Of a DNA stretch of 64,000 nt, positions 1-12,420 are shown piece after piece. The stretch spans positions 1,701,324 to 1,765,323 of the forward strand of contig NC_084613.1 in assembly GCF_033978795.1 (NCBI RefSeq). The letters are read 5' to 3'. This DNA comes from Nerophis ophidion. Lineage: Eukaryota > Chordata > Actinopteri > Syngnathiformes > Syngnathidae. Below the pieces are notes generated by a model. That model ran no database searches and was not told where the DNA came from. It saw nothing but the letters and a program-made list of their open reading frames with translations. How positions within the stretch are numbered: the first letter of the stretch is position 1; each line of letters starts with the position of its first letter. The position numbers were made by a program, and so were the translations under genes.

Positions 1-74
1 ATTGTACACACTACACACCAGCTGTTGATTGTAATGTGCATCTTAGTTGTAGTTTTCATTAACACATTTGGAAG

Positions 75-325
75 TGTTGAAGGCGCCATGTAAAATCGCT
101 AATGCTAATCAGTAAGATGGTAATAACAAAGCCAATGTATATTAGCTTAAAGCAAAGTGCATTTTTGGAAAAGTGGATCCTTGCTTTACTTACCTTGTAG
201 CGTTTTGTGAGTCCATTCTTTTGTTGGCATTGAAAATGGCAATTTTACCTCAAGGTAGTTTGGCTGAGCCAGCTCTCAGTGCTGCTGGAGGGATCTTGAG
301 GTGCCAAAGTACGAAGAGCCACTCA
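75..325 (+). repeat. unclassified interspersed repeat, copy A
   Basis: This stretch matches, in reverse complement, the block at about 40110-40345. Shared words include the segment around ATGTAAAATCGCTAATGCTAAT and the segment around CTCTCAGTGCTGCTGGAG. Two diverged copies in opposite orientation in one window indicate an interspersed repeat of unknown class. No coding potential is seen. The following 326-711 is AT-rich syne3 intron sequence with nothing recognisable beyond short imperfect GATACGGATAC-type repeats. Confidence 0.6.
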
Positions 326-715
326 AATTAAGAACTGGGCGTGCTGTCATCCACATTCCAGACACTGTAACATGGCAACAATTGACTTAACGGTAATCAA
401 AGTCTGGCGGGAGTCGGTAGGTGCCAAAAAAGTTTTGATATCAATTCGAGGCTAAGTAACTACGAGGCCAGTATTGCCGATACGGATACAGATACTTCAT
501 TATCGGATACGTCATTATCATTGAATAATTTTGTAAATTTGCCTCTACTTAGATAATGGTTATGAAAACACAGAAAAAAATGTTTTGCATTAAAATGTAT
601 TCATAACAATGTACTTTACAAAAAAATGTATGAATAAATAAACAATTTCCTGATTACAATTTCATTATTGCAAAATAACGAAATAAAAATAATGTAACAA
701 AAACAGAGATCTTAA

Positions 716-1925
716 AGGCTTACTGAAAGCCACTACTAGCAACCACACAGTCTGATAGTTTATATATCAATGATGAAATATTAACATTGCAACACATGAC
801 AATACGGCCGCTTTAGTTCACTAAATTGCTATTTTAAATTTCGCGCGAAGTATCCTGTTGAAAGCGTCATGGTGTGATGACGCGTGCGCATGACGTCACG
901 GATTGTAGCGGACATGTTGTTCCAGCTCCGATCCCAGCTATAAGTCGTCTGGACATCTGTGTTGCTGAATCTTTTGCAATTTGTTCAATTAATAATGGAG
1001 ACGTCAAAGAAGAAAGATGTAGGTGGGAAGTGGCGTATTGCAGCCGCCTTTAGCAACACAAACACAGCCGGTGTTTCATTGTTTACATTCCCCAAAGATG
1101 ACGGTCAAGCTTTACTATGGAACAGAGCGGTCAAGCAAACATGGTTCCCTACCACATGTCAAACGGCAGGTTTCGGTGAGAAAATTGTGGTAATAAGTCG
1201 GCTCTTACCGTGGACATGAGCGGATAGATTGCGTCGTTCCTCCTGCACCTGTCAAAGAGGCAGGTGCGGATTCTCTTGCCTCCTCCGACCGGCCGCCCCC
1301 GAATATGGGATGCTTCCACCATGGAGGAGGGGGAATAAAAGCTCAGCCCGGCCCCAACGGCTGCCTTCGCTTCGCCTCGTCGAGAAACGTGGCTTGCCTC
1401 AGAAACACTGGCGGTCACCACACCCCTCCGACTTTCAGGTACCATATAATCTCACTAAAATACTAGTAACACAATAAGCAGATAAGGGATTTTCCAGAAT
1501 TATCCTAGTAAATGTGTCTAATAACATCTGAATCACTCCAATTGCCGTCGCCTTTTTTTTTTTTTTCTTCCCCTAGTCCTTCACTCTGACTTTCCTCATC
1601 CACAACTCTTTCATCCTCGCTCAAATTAATGGGGAAATCGTCACTTTCTCGGTCCGAATCGCTCTCGCTGCTGGTGGCCATGATTGTAAACAATGTTCAG
1701 ATGTGAGGAGCTCCACAACCCGTGACGTCACGCGCACATCGTCTGCTACTTCCGGTACAGGCAAGGCTTTTTTATTAGCCACCAAAAGTTGCCAACTTTA
1801 TCGTGGATGTTCTCTACTAAATCCTTTCAGCAAAAATATGGCAATATGGTGAAATGATGAAGTATGACACATAGAATGGACCTGCTATCCCCGTTTAAAA
1901 AGGAACATCTCATTTCAGTAGGCCT
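716..1925 (+). mobile_element. TTAA-flanked DNA transposon with THAP relic (Kolobok-like), copy 1
   Basis: Terminal inverted repeats AGGCTTACTGAAA at the left and TTTCAGTAGGCCT at the right are each bordered by TTAA (712-715 and 1926-1929), giving a 1210-bp element. A + strand relic from 992 encodes a THAP-like segment with the signature GVSLFTFPKDD followed by LLWNRAVKQTW, but the zinc-ligand cysteines are largely lost. A second short acidic reading frame (about 62 codons, opposite strand, 1505-1693) is conserved in another copy at 51429-51617. THAP domain plus TTAA target duplication is the known combination of the Kolobok superfamily, so that assignment is an inference; piggyBac shares the TTAA target but not the THAP domain. 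The copy is defective. Confidence 0.6.
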
Positions 1926-2044
1926 TTAAAATGTAATCAAAACCAGTAAAATAACTTCCATGTCATGCAGATATTTGTGCACAAGATGATAAGTTGTAGT
2001 AGAGCAGGGAGGGAGTGGAGATGTGACGTGAACAGCTTGTAGAG

Positions 2045-2310
2045 AGAGATGTGCAGTTTGTATGTGTTTGTATGTTTGTATGTGTGATATGTGCTAGTAG
2101 TTTGTATGTGTGATATGTGCTAGTAGTTTGTATGTGTGATATGTGCTAGTAGTTTGTATGTGTGATATGTGCTAGTAGTTTGTATGTGTGATATGTGCTA
2201 GTAGTTTGTATGTGTGATATGTGTTTATGTGTGATATGTGCTAGTAGAGCAGGGAGGGAGTGGAGAGGTGAAGTGAGCAGCTTAGAGAGAGAGAGAGATG
2301 TGCAGTTTAC
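2045..2310. repeat. 26-bp minisatellite flanked by duplicated arms
   Basis: About six copies of a 26-bp unit containing TTTGTATGTGTGATATGTGC lie at 2076-2240. The array is bounded on both sides by near-identical arms containing AGAGCAGGGAGGGAGTGGAG (about 2003 and 2250) followed by GAGAGATGTGCAGTTT. The arrangement looks like a local duplication whose middle expanded. Sequence from 2311 to 3636 is ordinary AT-rich syne3 intron in which I recognise no exon or named element. Confidence 0.8.
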
Positions 2311-3636
2311 ACTGACAGACTACAGGTGGCGCTGCGACCGCATAAACATTTGAGTACTTATGTGTATGTAGAGAAGAGAAACTGTGACAAAAGTATTGCT
2401 GGGATCCTAATATCCACCTTGGTATCGATACTATCAATATTCCTATTGCTACGCCCACCTGTAGTGTATTTGCAGACACTATCAAAAAGGTACAATAAGT
2501 CATCATTCCTCACAATTTCCCACATACCTTAGTTTGAAGCTGATTTTGGGCATGGGAAAGACAAAATAAATCCTGTTTTGTGTGTCTTTAATTCTTTTCA
2601 AATGTAAGTATTGGTTGCTAATTCTCAAATGAACACAGTTGTGAAATAGAAATAGAGGAGATGTAGCTTTGAGCACAAGAGCTCCTGTAGAAAAGGTAAC
2701 TATCCTGCTGCAGCTTGGCTTACTTTGTTACGACTTTTACTACCTCTATTTAGTCAACTTTGATGTCTTGTTTGACTTTGCATAACTATCGTATCTCTAT
2801 CGTGTTTTATTTCTTCATCAGATCTGTGTTTTGTTTGCGTCAATGAAAGACCTTGTTCCTTTTACTTACTTTGGGCCTTGTAGCGGCTAAATCCACATCA
2901 GAGGTGTCAACAACATTTTAGCTCAGGGGCCACCGGATTGGTAAAATCATGGTATAAGAACTTAAAAATAAAGATAACTTCAGATTGTTTTCTTTGTTTT
3001 ACTTGGGCCAAAAATCAAACAAGCACATTCTGAAAACGTAAATACCACAAATAATCCTCTTGACAAATTTCTTCGTCCAAATGTCTCTTTCTTGACAGAC
3101 ATTTTGTGGCAATGATGATACCAAAGAACGACGTGTTTTTTTGCAGAAGACGTAAAACTGCAGGTTTTGCTTTTTATTTGGTTTGAAGAGAATGAGCCGC
3201 AGTCTCTTCTTTACTGGTCACCTCTTGCATGACATACTTGCTTAGCCACACTATAAACCGTTTGCTTGCCTAACAGAATTGCTATTGAGAATCTAGTGGA
3301 CACATTTAGAACTGCAGTTTCTTTCATTAAAGAAATTGCTCATTTTTACACTTGGCAAACTCATCTCGCAGACCGCAGGCCGATTAAAACCTGTTCAGAC
3401 CCGTGGGCAGCACCATTGACACCTCTAATCTACATACACATGACGTTACTGACACCTAGTGGCTAGTCAGTGTACTACCTATCATAATTCCTATCTTTAA
3501 AAAAGAAAAGAACACCATAGAGCTGACAGTAATTAGAGTATGAAAATCCTTTGTGGAAGGCGAGCCTAGTAAAGACTTATTTTGCTGGTCCAAAAGGATG
3601 CTATATCCTCCAACTATTATTGCATGCTCCATCCAG

Positions 3637-3822
3637 GCTCTGAAGGCAGGAGTGAGTTGGGGTCAGGAGCAGTTCCAGCTTTTGCTGCAGGACAGGAGAG
3701 AGAGTCAGACTGGATCAGGTCCAGCAGAAGATGCCAGCTTTGAAGACCTTCGCTATCGCTGGATTCTCTACAAGTCCAAACTAAAGGATGCCCGTGTCCC
3801 TCAGAAAAGGCTCCATTCTCAG
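3637..3822 (+). CDS. syne3: syne3 (nesprin-3) penultimate exon, spectrin-repeat region
   Basis: This is a 62-codon exon bounded by ATCCAG at the acceptor and GTAAGC at the donor, entering and leaving in phase 0. It encodes a helical segment (LKAGVSWGQEQFQLLLQDR) and then FEDLRYRWILYKSKLKDA. The LRYRW-LLYKSKLKD-like block is what I recall just before the KASH segment of vertebrate nesprin-3, so the identification rests on that plus the KASH exon downstream. Nesprin-3 is a tail-anchored outer-nuclear-membrane protein of spectrin repeats; through plectin it links the nucleus to intermediate filaments, and through KASH to SUN proteins. All upstream exons lie left of the window. The exact acceptor is inferred from the frame, and the polypyrimidine tract before it is modest. 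Phase 0 at both ends fits direct splicing to the KASH exon at 18007. Confidence 0.75.
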
Positions 3823-4631
3823 GTAAGCATCCAACTGTGGACGTGAAAGATGTGAGACTATACACAAGAGCAGTGAGAATGTCAAACACATCTACATTAT
3901 TACAAAGTGAATGACACTAACTCTGGCCCATAACTTGTATTACAATCTTTGAAACTTCTCTCTTTCTCTGCATAAGCTCTCTTTTTTATATATTTACACC
4001 ATCTCTTTACATCTTACAACTCAAATCCAAGTACAGAAAAAAAACATTTTTTTTATTGAACTCTTCTTAGATGTTAGAATGCAAATATGAAATATATAAA
4101 TCATTTAAATACTGTACTATGTCATATGTACACTGTAAATAGTGAACTTACTTCACAAACAACAAATCACACTGTCCTGTGTACACAACAAATAATACTG
4201 TACTGTGTACACAACAAATAATGCACTTACTATGTACACAACAAATAATACTGTACTATGTACACAACAAATAATACTGTAGTTAGTACACAACAAATAT
4301 TGCACTGACTATGTAAACAACAAATAAAACTGGACTATGTACACAACAATAATACTGTAGTTTGCACACAACAAATAATGCACTTACCATGTTACAATAT
4401 ACAAGACATACACGTTACTTGTATTTAAAAAGGTATACTTCCATTACTGTTATGTAATGTTTTTACATCAATGCTTGATTTGCTCTCCAAAATAATGGCC
4501 ACATCCTTTATTGACAATCATTTGTTGGTCAATATGTGGTCCAGTAAAATGTGTTGGAGGCCAAACATGTGATGACATCAAACTCTTTTTGGGAGAAGGT
4601 GGAGAGAACTTGGGAGACACAGTGTGCATAA

Positions 4632-4950
4632 AGAGAGAAAGCCATAAAGAGAGGGGGCCAGAGAGAGAAAGCGATAAAGAGAGGGGGCCAGAGAGAGAAA
4701 GCGATATAGAGAGGGGGCCAAAACAGAGGGGGTTAGAGAGAGAAGAGCAAATGATTTTTATGAGAAATGAAATGAAGTTATTACACTGCTCTTGTGTGTC
4801 ATTTGTGACTGAGGGGCTTTGGTTTAGCAATGCATGTTGTTCTATGTTTCATGTTGTCCTATGTTTCATGTTGTTCTATGTTTTATGTTGTTCTATGTTT
4901 CATGTTGTTCTATGTTTCATGTTGTTCTACGTTTAATGTTGTTCTATGTT
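4632..4950. repeat. 30-bp and 17-bp short tandem arrays
   Basis: Three copies of a 30-bp purine-rich unit built on GAGAGGGGGCCAGAGAGAGA occupy about 4632-4720. About seven copies of a 17-bp unit TTGTTCTATGTTTCATG occupy about 4836-4950. Reading frames through them are by-products of the repetition. Confidence 0.8.
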
Positions 4951-4979
4951 CCAATGTCACCTCCCACTCTGATGACCTC

Positions 4980-6080
4980 CAGGAAATGTACAATTGTGTT
5001 GTGGAGACTTTACCCCAGGCCTGCAGACCTCTACTCACTCATTTTACTAAAGCTAAAAACTCCAAGCCTGGGTGGAAGAAGTATGGAGCTAACACACTGG
5101 CAGAGGCTAAGGCCACCTGTAAGGCCTGGGTTCTTGCTGCTAGACCTGGACTGGGTTGTTGCTGCTAGACCTGGACTGGGTTCTTGCTGCTAGACCTGGA
5201 CTGGGTTGTTGCTGCTAGACCTGGACTGGGTTGTTGCTGCTAGACCTGGACTGGGTTGTTGCTGCTAGACCTGGACTGGGTTGTTGCTGCTAGACCTGGA
5301 CTGGGTTGTTGCTGCTAGACCTGGACTGGGTTGTTGCTGCTAGACCTGGACTGGGTTGTTGCTGCTAGACCTGGACTGGGTTCTTGCTGCTAGACCTGGA
5401 CTGGGTTGTTGCTGCTAGACCTGGACTGGGTTGTTGCTGCTAGACCTGGACTGGGTTGTTGCTGCTAGACCTGGACTGGGTTGTTGCTGCTAGACCTGGA
5501 CTGGGTTGTTGCTGCTAGACCTGGACTGGGTTGTTGCTGCTAGACCTGGACTGGGTTGTTGCTGCTAGACCTGGACTGGGACCTGTTCTTGAGCATAAAT
5601 ACTGTAGCTAACCAATACCATCCATAGAAATGTGTAGTGTGCTTTGTTGGCAAGCATGATGAGGCCCTGAGATCTGAGTGTATGGTGTGGAAGCTGCTGG
5701 ACAGCAGTGTCACGGGCTTGTGGAAGGAAGTTGAACATCTAAATAGAGTTAAAGCAGTGTTGCTTTGTAACATTGAGTTGGAGGAAATATAAGTGAATTA
5801 TGCAGGCAGGAACTATGCTGCTCTATTGAAGTGATTGAGAAGTGAGCCATGTTGTGGAGGAAGTGGTGCACATGGCGTGGATACTAGTACTGCACAGCAG
5901 CTGAAGCTAGCCAGCCCTAGGGTATACAGTGTATGTGTTGCTCTCCATCTGTTTTACGGGCCTGGTCATACATGTCATCCTGCCAGATGCTATGCTGACA
6001 TGTATTTTACTACATGTCATTAAAGACAAGGCTGGTAAAGTAAGGAGTATAAACAATTATTGATCTATCGCCCTCGGGTA
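4980..6080 (+). mobile_element. degraded LINE (non-LTR retrotransposon) fragment, split by a minisatellite
   Basis: Two blocks of one broken ORF2-like coding region flank a tandem array. The left block (5020-5130) reads THFTKAKNSKPGWKKYG followed by AEAKATCKAWVLAARPG, typical of the linker between endonuclease and reverse transcriptase. The right block (5585-6080) contains degraded pieces such as QLKLASPR, DKAGK and a remnant of the NYRPIAL motif of the reverse transcriptase. Multiple stops and frameshifts make it dead. Family within the LINEs is not determined. Confidence 0.65.
5128..5580. repeat. 25-bp minisatellite born inside the LINE
   Basis: About 18 near-identical copies of a 25-bp unit containing TTGTTGCTGCTAGACCTGGA are present; a few carry TTCTTG instead of TTGTTG. 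The unit begins exactly at the LINE segment coding for VLAARPG, so it is an expansion of one stretch of transposon coding sequence. Confidence 0.9.
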
Positions 6081-6218
6081 TCGGCAAAAAAGCCATGATC
6101 GGACTTCTCTACAGATAATCCTGGGTGTACTTCTGTTAGATACCAATCCTATATGTGGGAATACTGCTATCTGTACCTTTTATAGAATGTGTAGACACAT
6201 CTTTAAAGTATATATATA

Positions 6219-6957
6219 TTAGGGGTGTGGAAAATTATCTATTTGAATTTGAATCGCAATTCTCCTGTTGTGTGATTCAGAATCGATTCTCATTTAAAAA
6301 AATTTTTTTTTTTAATATATTTTTTAATCAATCCAACAAAGCACTACACAGCAATACCATAACAATGCAATCCAATTCCAAAACCGAACCTGACCCAGCA
6401 ACACTCAGAACTGCAATAAACAGAACAACTGAGAGGAGACACAAACACCACACAGAACAAAACAAAAGTAGTGAATATTATCAACAACAGTATCAATATT
6501 AGTTATCATTTCAGCACAACAGTGATTAAAAATCCCTCATTGACATTATCATTCGACATTTATAAAAATAATTAAAAAAAGAACAATAGTGTCACAGTGG
6601 CTTACACTTGCATGGCATCTCATAAGCTGGACAACACACTGTGTCCAATGTTTGCACAAAGATAAAATAAGTCATATTTTTGCTTCCTTTAATAGTTCAA
6701 AAAAATTTACATTACTGCAATCAGTTGATAAAACATTGTCCTTTACAATTATAAAAGCTTTTTTTTTTTTTTAAATCTACTACTCTGCTAGCATGTGAGC
6801 AGACTGGGGTAGATCCTGCTGAAATCTATGTATTGAATGAATACACAATCCTTTTACATCGGAAAAAAAATTGTTTTTGAATAGAGAATTGTGTTGAATT
6901 GAAAAAAAAAATTGATATTGCATCAAATCATGGGACACCCATAGATTCACAGCCCTA
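6219..6957 (+). mobile_element. non-autonomous DNA element with GATTCGAATC-like end
   Basis: It begins AGGGGTGTGGAAAATTATC and ends GATTCACAGCCCTA, with poly-T and poly-A tracts near each end, a body of ordinary AT-rich sequence and no coding capacity. A truncated relative starts at about 36474 (AGGGGTGTGGGAAAGAATCG). Short imperfect terminal inversion (AGGGGTGTG against CAGCCCT) suggests a DNA element, perhaps hAT-related. No clean target duplication is visible, because the left flank is an AT microsatellite. Confidence 0.5.
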
Positions 6958-6987
6958 ATGTACGATATGTATGTATGTATATATATG

Positions 6988-7026
<39 letters not shown>

Positions 7027-7769
7027 GCTTTTATTCATTTATTAGATGCTGTTTACTGAATATGCACAAACACTGTAACATTATGTGATATTGCCATTTA
7101 TACTGGTTTTTTTGTGTTAGTTTTCTGTTCTGTATGTGTTTGAATGTTTACTTCAAGTCAAGTCAGCTTTATTTGTCAATTTCTTTACATGTAAGACATA
7201 CAAAGGAATCGAAATTATGTTTCTCACTCTCCCATGCATAGACAAAAAGAAAAAGAAAACACAACAGTAAAGTGCAACGTGAATATGTCTACCTACTAAA
7301 GTACTTGGATGTGTTTGAGGAGATGATAAAAAGGTGTTTACAGTTTCCTGGCTTATTGTTGACCCTGTGAGAGTAGAATGGAGATGTAGCATCTTTGAGA
7401 TGTTTGAGTACTCTAAGTTTTGGCGCCCCCACTTGGCCAGTCTGTGTACAATCAGACCCGACCAAGGACACGCCCACTGTTTTCATCTTTGGGAGCTAAT
7501 TAGTGAACCGGGGGTCAGAGTGCCAGGGGGTGACATGTCCTAGATTGTAAGGGTGCTGTTCAGTGAGTCAAGACATTGAGTTCCAGGTGAGAAGTTGAAG
7601 GTGTGTTCATTGAGTCTATGTTGATGTTTGTAATGTTTCTAGAAATGATTTAACCTGGAAGCTTTTTAGTGCTGGGTGGTAATACAAGTTGAAATGTTAT
7701 GTTTTACAAAGAGGTGTGTGTTTGCCAGACTGATATGTTTGATAGTCACTCCCGCCGTTTATTTATTGA

Positions 7770-7969
7770 CAATCACATGACATCAATCACATGACATCAA
7801 TCACATGACATCCATCACATGACATCAATCACATGACATCAATCACATGACATCAATCACATGACATCAATCACATGACATCAATCACATGACATCCATC
7901 ACATGACATCAATCACATGACATCCATCACATGGCATCAATCACATGACATCAATCACATGACATCAAC
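7770..7969. repeat. 14-bp minisatellite
   Basis: About 14 copies of CAATCACATGACAT, with occasional CCATCACATGACAT or a G for A change. It contains CATG palindromes and has no stop-free coding meaning. Confidence 0.9.
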
Positions 7970-8454
7970 ACCCGCCGCAAACCTCCCCCAGGCTTTTTTC
8001 ATAACAATGTAAAGGGTCTGCCCCGCCTCCGCAGTCTCTGACGCACCACATTGTTGACGCCGACGCCGCGCCACCTTCACCTTTACACGCAGCTCACCTG
8101 CTCACCTGGAGCTCTGACAGCAGGCGCCTGCAGCTCCTCTTTATTGACACAAGCTGCTGAAAGACTGAACAGGACGCCCTTGAGTGCCCTTCAAACTTTT
8201 ACACATTTGTCTGCTTACAAAGTCAACTTGGGTTGAAGTGAAATATGTCCTATAAATTCTGCTGCTAAGAAAAATCCTTTGCACAATTTACCCTAAAAAT
8301 TGCCTCACAAAGTTTCACATACTTGAAAAAACAATAAACACTTAAAATGAAATAAATATTAAAAAAAAACTGAACAGCATTGAGTGTAGACAACCTGCAG
8401 CTGCTAACTGCTAAAGCTAACAAATGTAGCTCAGCTCAAACCCTGGTGGGCGTG

Positions 8455-11400
8455 ACCCGTCGCCTAGCAACACACATCCACACTCACCTGTCTCTTAGCA
8501 ACACACATCCACACTCACCTGTCTCTTAGCAACACACATCCACACTCACCTGTCTCTTAGCAACACACCTCCACACTCACCTGTCTCTTAGCAACACACC
8601 TCCACACTCACCTGTCTCTTAGCAACACACATCCACACTCACCTGTCTCTTAGCAACACACATCCACACTCACCTGTCTCTTAGCAACACACCTCCACAC
8701 TCACCTGTCTCTTAGCAACACACCTCCACACTCACCTGTCTCTTAGCAACACACATCCACACTCACCCGTCGCCTAGCAACACACATCCACACTCACCTG
8801 TCTCTTAGCAACACACCTCCACACTCACCTGTCTCTTAGCAACACACATCCACACTCACCTGTCTCTTAGCAACACACCTCCACACTCACCTGTCTCTTA
8901 GCAACACACATCCACACTCACCTGTCTCTTAGCAACACACATCCACACTCACCTGTCTCTTAGCAACACACCTCCACACTCACCTGTCTCTTAGCAACAC
9001 ACCTCCACACTCACCTGTCTCTTAGCAACACACCTCCACACTCACCTGTCTCTTAGCAACACACATCCACACTCACCTGTCTCTTAGCAACACACCTCCA
9101 CACTCACCTGTCTCTTAGCAACACACATCCACACTCACCTGTCTCTTAGCAACACACCTCCACACTCACCTGTCTCTTACCAACACACATCCACACTCAC
9201 CTGTCTCTTAGCAACACACCTCCACACTCACCTGTCTCTTAGCAACACACCTCCACACTCACCTGTCTCTTAGCAACACACATCCACACTCACCTGTCTC
9301 TTAGCAACACACCTCCACACTCACCTGTCTCTTAGCAACACACCTCCACACTCACCTGTCTCTTAGCAACACACATCCACACTCACCTGTCTCTTAGCAA
9401 CACACCTCCACACTCACCTGTCTCTTAGCAACACACATCCACACTCACCTGTCTCTTAGCAACACACATCCACACTCACCTGTCTCTTAGCAACACACAT
9501 CCACACTCACCTGTCTCTTAGCAACACACCTCCACACTCACCTGTCTCTTAGCAACACACCTCCACACTCACCTGTCTCTTAGCAACACACATCCACACT
9601 CACCTGTCTCTTAGCAACACACATCCACACTCACCTGTCTCTTAGCAACACACCTCCACACTCACCTGTCTCTTAGCAACACACATCCACACTCACCTGT
9701 CTCTTAGCAACACACCTCCACACTCACCTGTCTCTTAGCAACACACATCCACACTCACCTGTCTCTTAGCAACACACCTCCACACTCACCTGTCTCTTAG
9801 CAACACACATCCACACTCACCTGTCTCTTAGCAACACACATCCACACTCACCTGTCTCTTAGCAACACACATCCACACTCACCTGTCTCTTAGCAACACA
9901 CCTCCACACTCACCTGTCTCTTAGCAACACACCTCCACACTCACCTGTCTCTTAGCAACACACCTCCACACTCACCTGTCTCTTAGCAACACACATCCAC
10001 ACTCACCTGTCTCTTAGCAACACACATCCACACTCACCTGTCTCTTAGCAACACACATCCACACTCACCTGTCTCTTAGCAACACACATCCACACTCACC
10101 TGTCTCTTAGCAACACACATCCACACTCACCTGTCTCTTAGCAACACACCTCCACACTCACCTGTCTCTAAGCAACACACCTCCACACTCACCTGTCTCT
10201 TAGCAACACACCTCCACACTCACCTGTCTCTTAGCAACACACCTCCACACTCACCTGTCTCTTAGCAACACACCTCCACACTCACCTGTCTCTTAGCAAC
10301 ACACCTCCACACTCACCTGTCTCTTAGCAACACACCTCCACACTCACCTGTCTCTTAGCAACACACCTCCACACTCACCTGTCTCTTAGCAACACACCTC
10401 CACACTCACCTGTCTCTTAGCAACACACCTCCACACTCACCTGTCTCTTAGCAACACACGTCCACACTCACCTGTCTCTTAGCAACACACGTCCACACTC
10501 ACCTGTCTCTTAGCAACACACGTCCACACTCACCTGCCTCTTAGCAACACACCTCCACACTCACCTGCCTCTTAGCAACACACATCCACACTCACCTGTA
10601 TCTTAGCAACACACATCCACACTCACCTGTCTCTTAGCAACACACCTCCACACTCACCTGTCTCTTAGCAACACACCTCCACACTCACCTGTCTCTTAGC
10701 AACACACATCCACACTCACCTGTTTCTTAGCAACACACCTCCACACTCACCTGTCTCTTAGCAACACACCTCCACACTCACCTGTCTCTTAGCAACACAC
10801 ATCCACACTCACCTGTCTCTTAGCAACACACCTCCACACTCACCTGTCTCTTAGCAACACACATCCACACTCACCTGTCTCTTAGCAACACACATCCACA
10901 CTCACCTGTCTCTTAGCAACACACATCCACACTCACCTGTCTCTTAGCAACACACATCCACACTCACCTGTCTCTTAGCAACACACCTCCACACTCACCT
11001 GTCTCTTAGCAACACACCTCCACACTCACCTGTCTCTTAGCAACACACATCCACACTCACCTGTCTCTTAGCAACACACATCCACACTCACCTGTCTCTT
11101 AGCAACACACATCCACACTCACCTGTCTCTTAGCAACACACATCCACACTCACCTGTCTCTTAGCAACACACATCCACACTCACCTGTCTCTTAGCAACA
11201 CACATCCACGCTCACCTGTCTCTTAGCAACACACATCCACGCTCACCTGTCTCTTAGCAACACACATCCACGCTCACCTGTCTCTTAGCAACACACCTCC
11301 ACACTCACCTGTCTCTTAGCAACACACATCCACACTCACCTGTCTCTTAGCAACACACCTCCACACTCACCTGTCTCTTAGCAACACACCTCCACACTCA

Positions 11401-12418
11401 CCTGTCTCTTAGCAACACACATCCACACTCACCTGTCTCTTAGCAACACACATCCACACTCACCTGTCTCTTAGCAACACACCTCCACACTCACCTGTCT
11501 CTTAGCAACACACATCCACACTCACCTGTCTCTTAGCAACACACCTCCACACTCACCTGTCTCTTAGCAACACACATCCACACTCACCTGTCTCTTAGCA
11601 ACACACATCCACACTCACCTGTCTCTTAGCAACACACATCCACACTCACCTGTCTCTTAGCAACACACCTCCACACTCACCTGTCTCTTAGCAACACACA
11701 TCCACGCTCACCTGTCTCTTAGCAACACACATCCACGCTCACCTGTCTCTTAGCAACACACCTCCACGCTCACCTGTCTCTTAGCAACACACATCCACAC
11801 TCACCTGTCTCTTAGCAACACACCTCCACACTCACCTGTCTCTTAGCAACACACCTCCACACTCACCTGTCTCTTAGCAACACACATCCACACTCACCTG
11901 TCTCTTAGCAACACACATCCACACTCACCTGTCTCTTAGCAACACACCTCCACACTCACCTGTCTCTTAGCAACACACATCCACACTCACCTGTCTCTTA
12001 GCAACACACCTCCACACTCACCTGTCTCTTAGCAACACACATCCACACTCACCTGTCTCTTAGCAACACACATCCACACTCACCTGTCTCTTAGCAACAC
12101 ACATCCACACTCACCTGTCTCTTAGCAACACACCTCCACACTCACCTGTCTCTTAGCAACACACATCCACACTCACCTGTCTCTTAGCAACACACATCCA
12201 CACTCACCTGTCTCTTAGCAACACACATCCACACTCACCTGTCTCTTAGCAACACACATCCACACTCACCTGTCTCTTAGCAACACACATCCACACTCAC
12301 CTGTCTCTTAGCAACACACATCCACACTCACCTGTCTCTTAGCAACACACATCCACACTCACCTGTCTCTTAGCAACACACATCCACACTCACCTGTCTC
12401 TTAGCAACACACCTCCAC
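8455..12418. repeat. 31-bp minisatellite, about 128 copies
   Basis: The unit contains CTGTCTCTTAGCAACACAC followed by ATCCACACTCAC. Nearly all variation is at one site, CACACATCC versus CACACCTCC, with rarer CACACGTCC, CACGCTCAC and CCGTCGCCTAG forms. Because 31 is not a multiple of three, no long ORF runs through it. It ends without spacer against the next array at about 12420. Confidence 0.95.
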
Positions 12419-12420
12419 AC

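Noticed and set aside
3266..3466. Possible additional syne3 exon upstream of 3637
   Set aside because: No spectrin-like pattern and no acceptor/donor pair fitting the frame.
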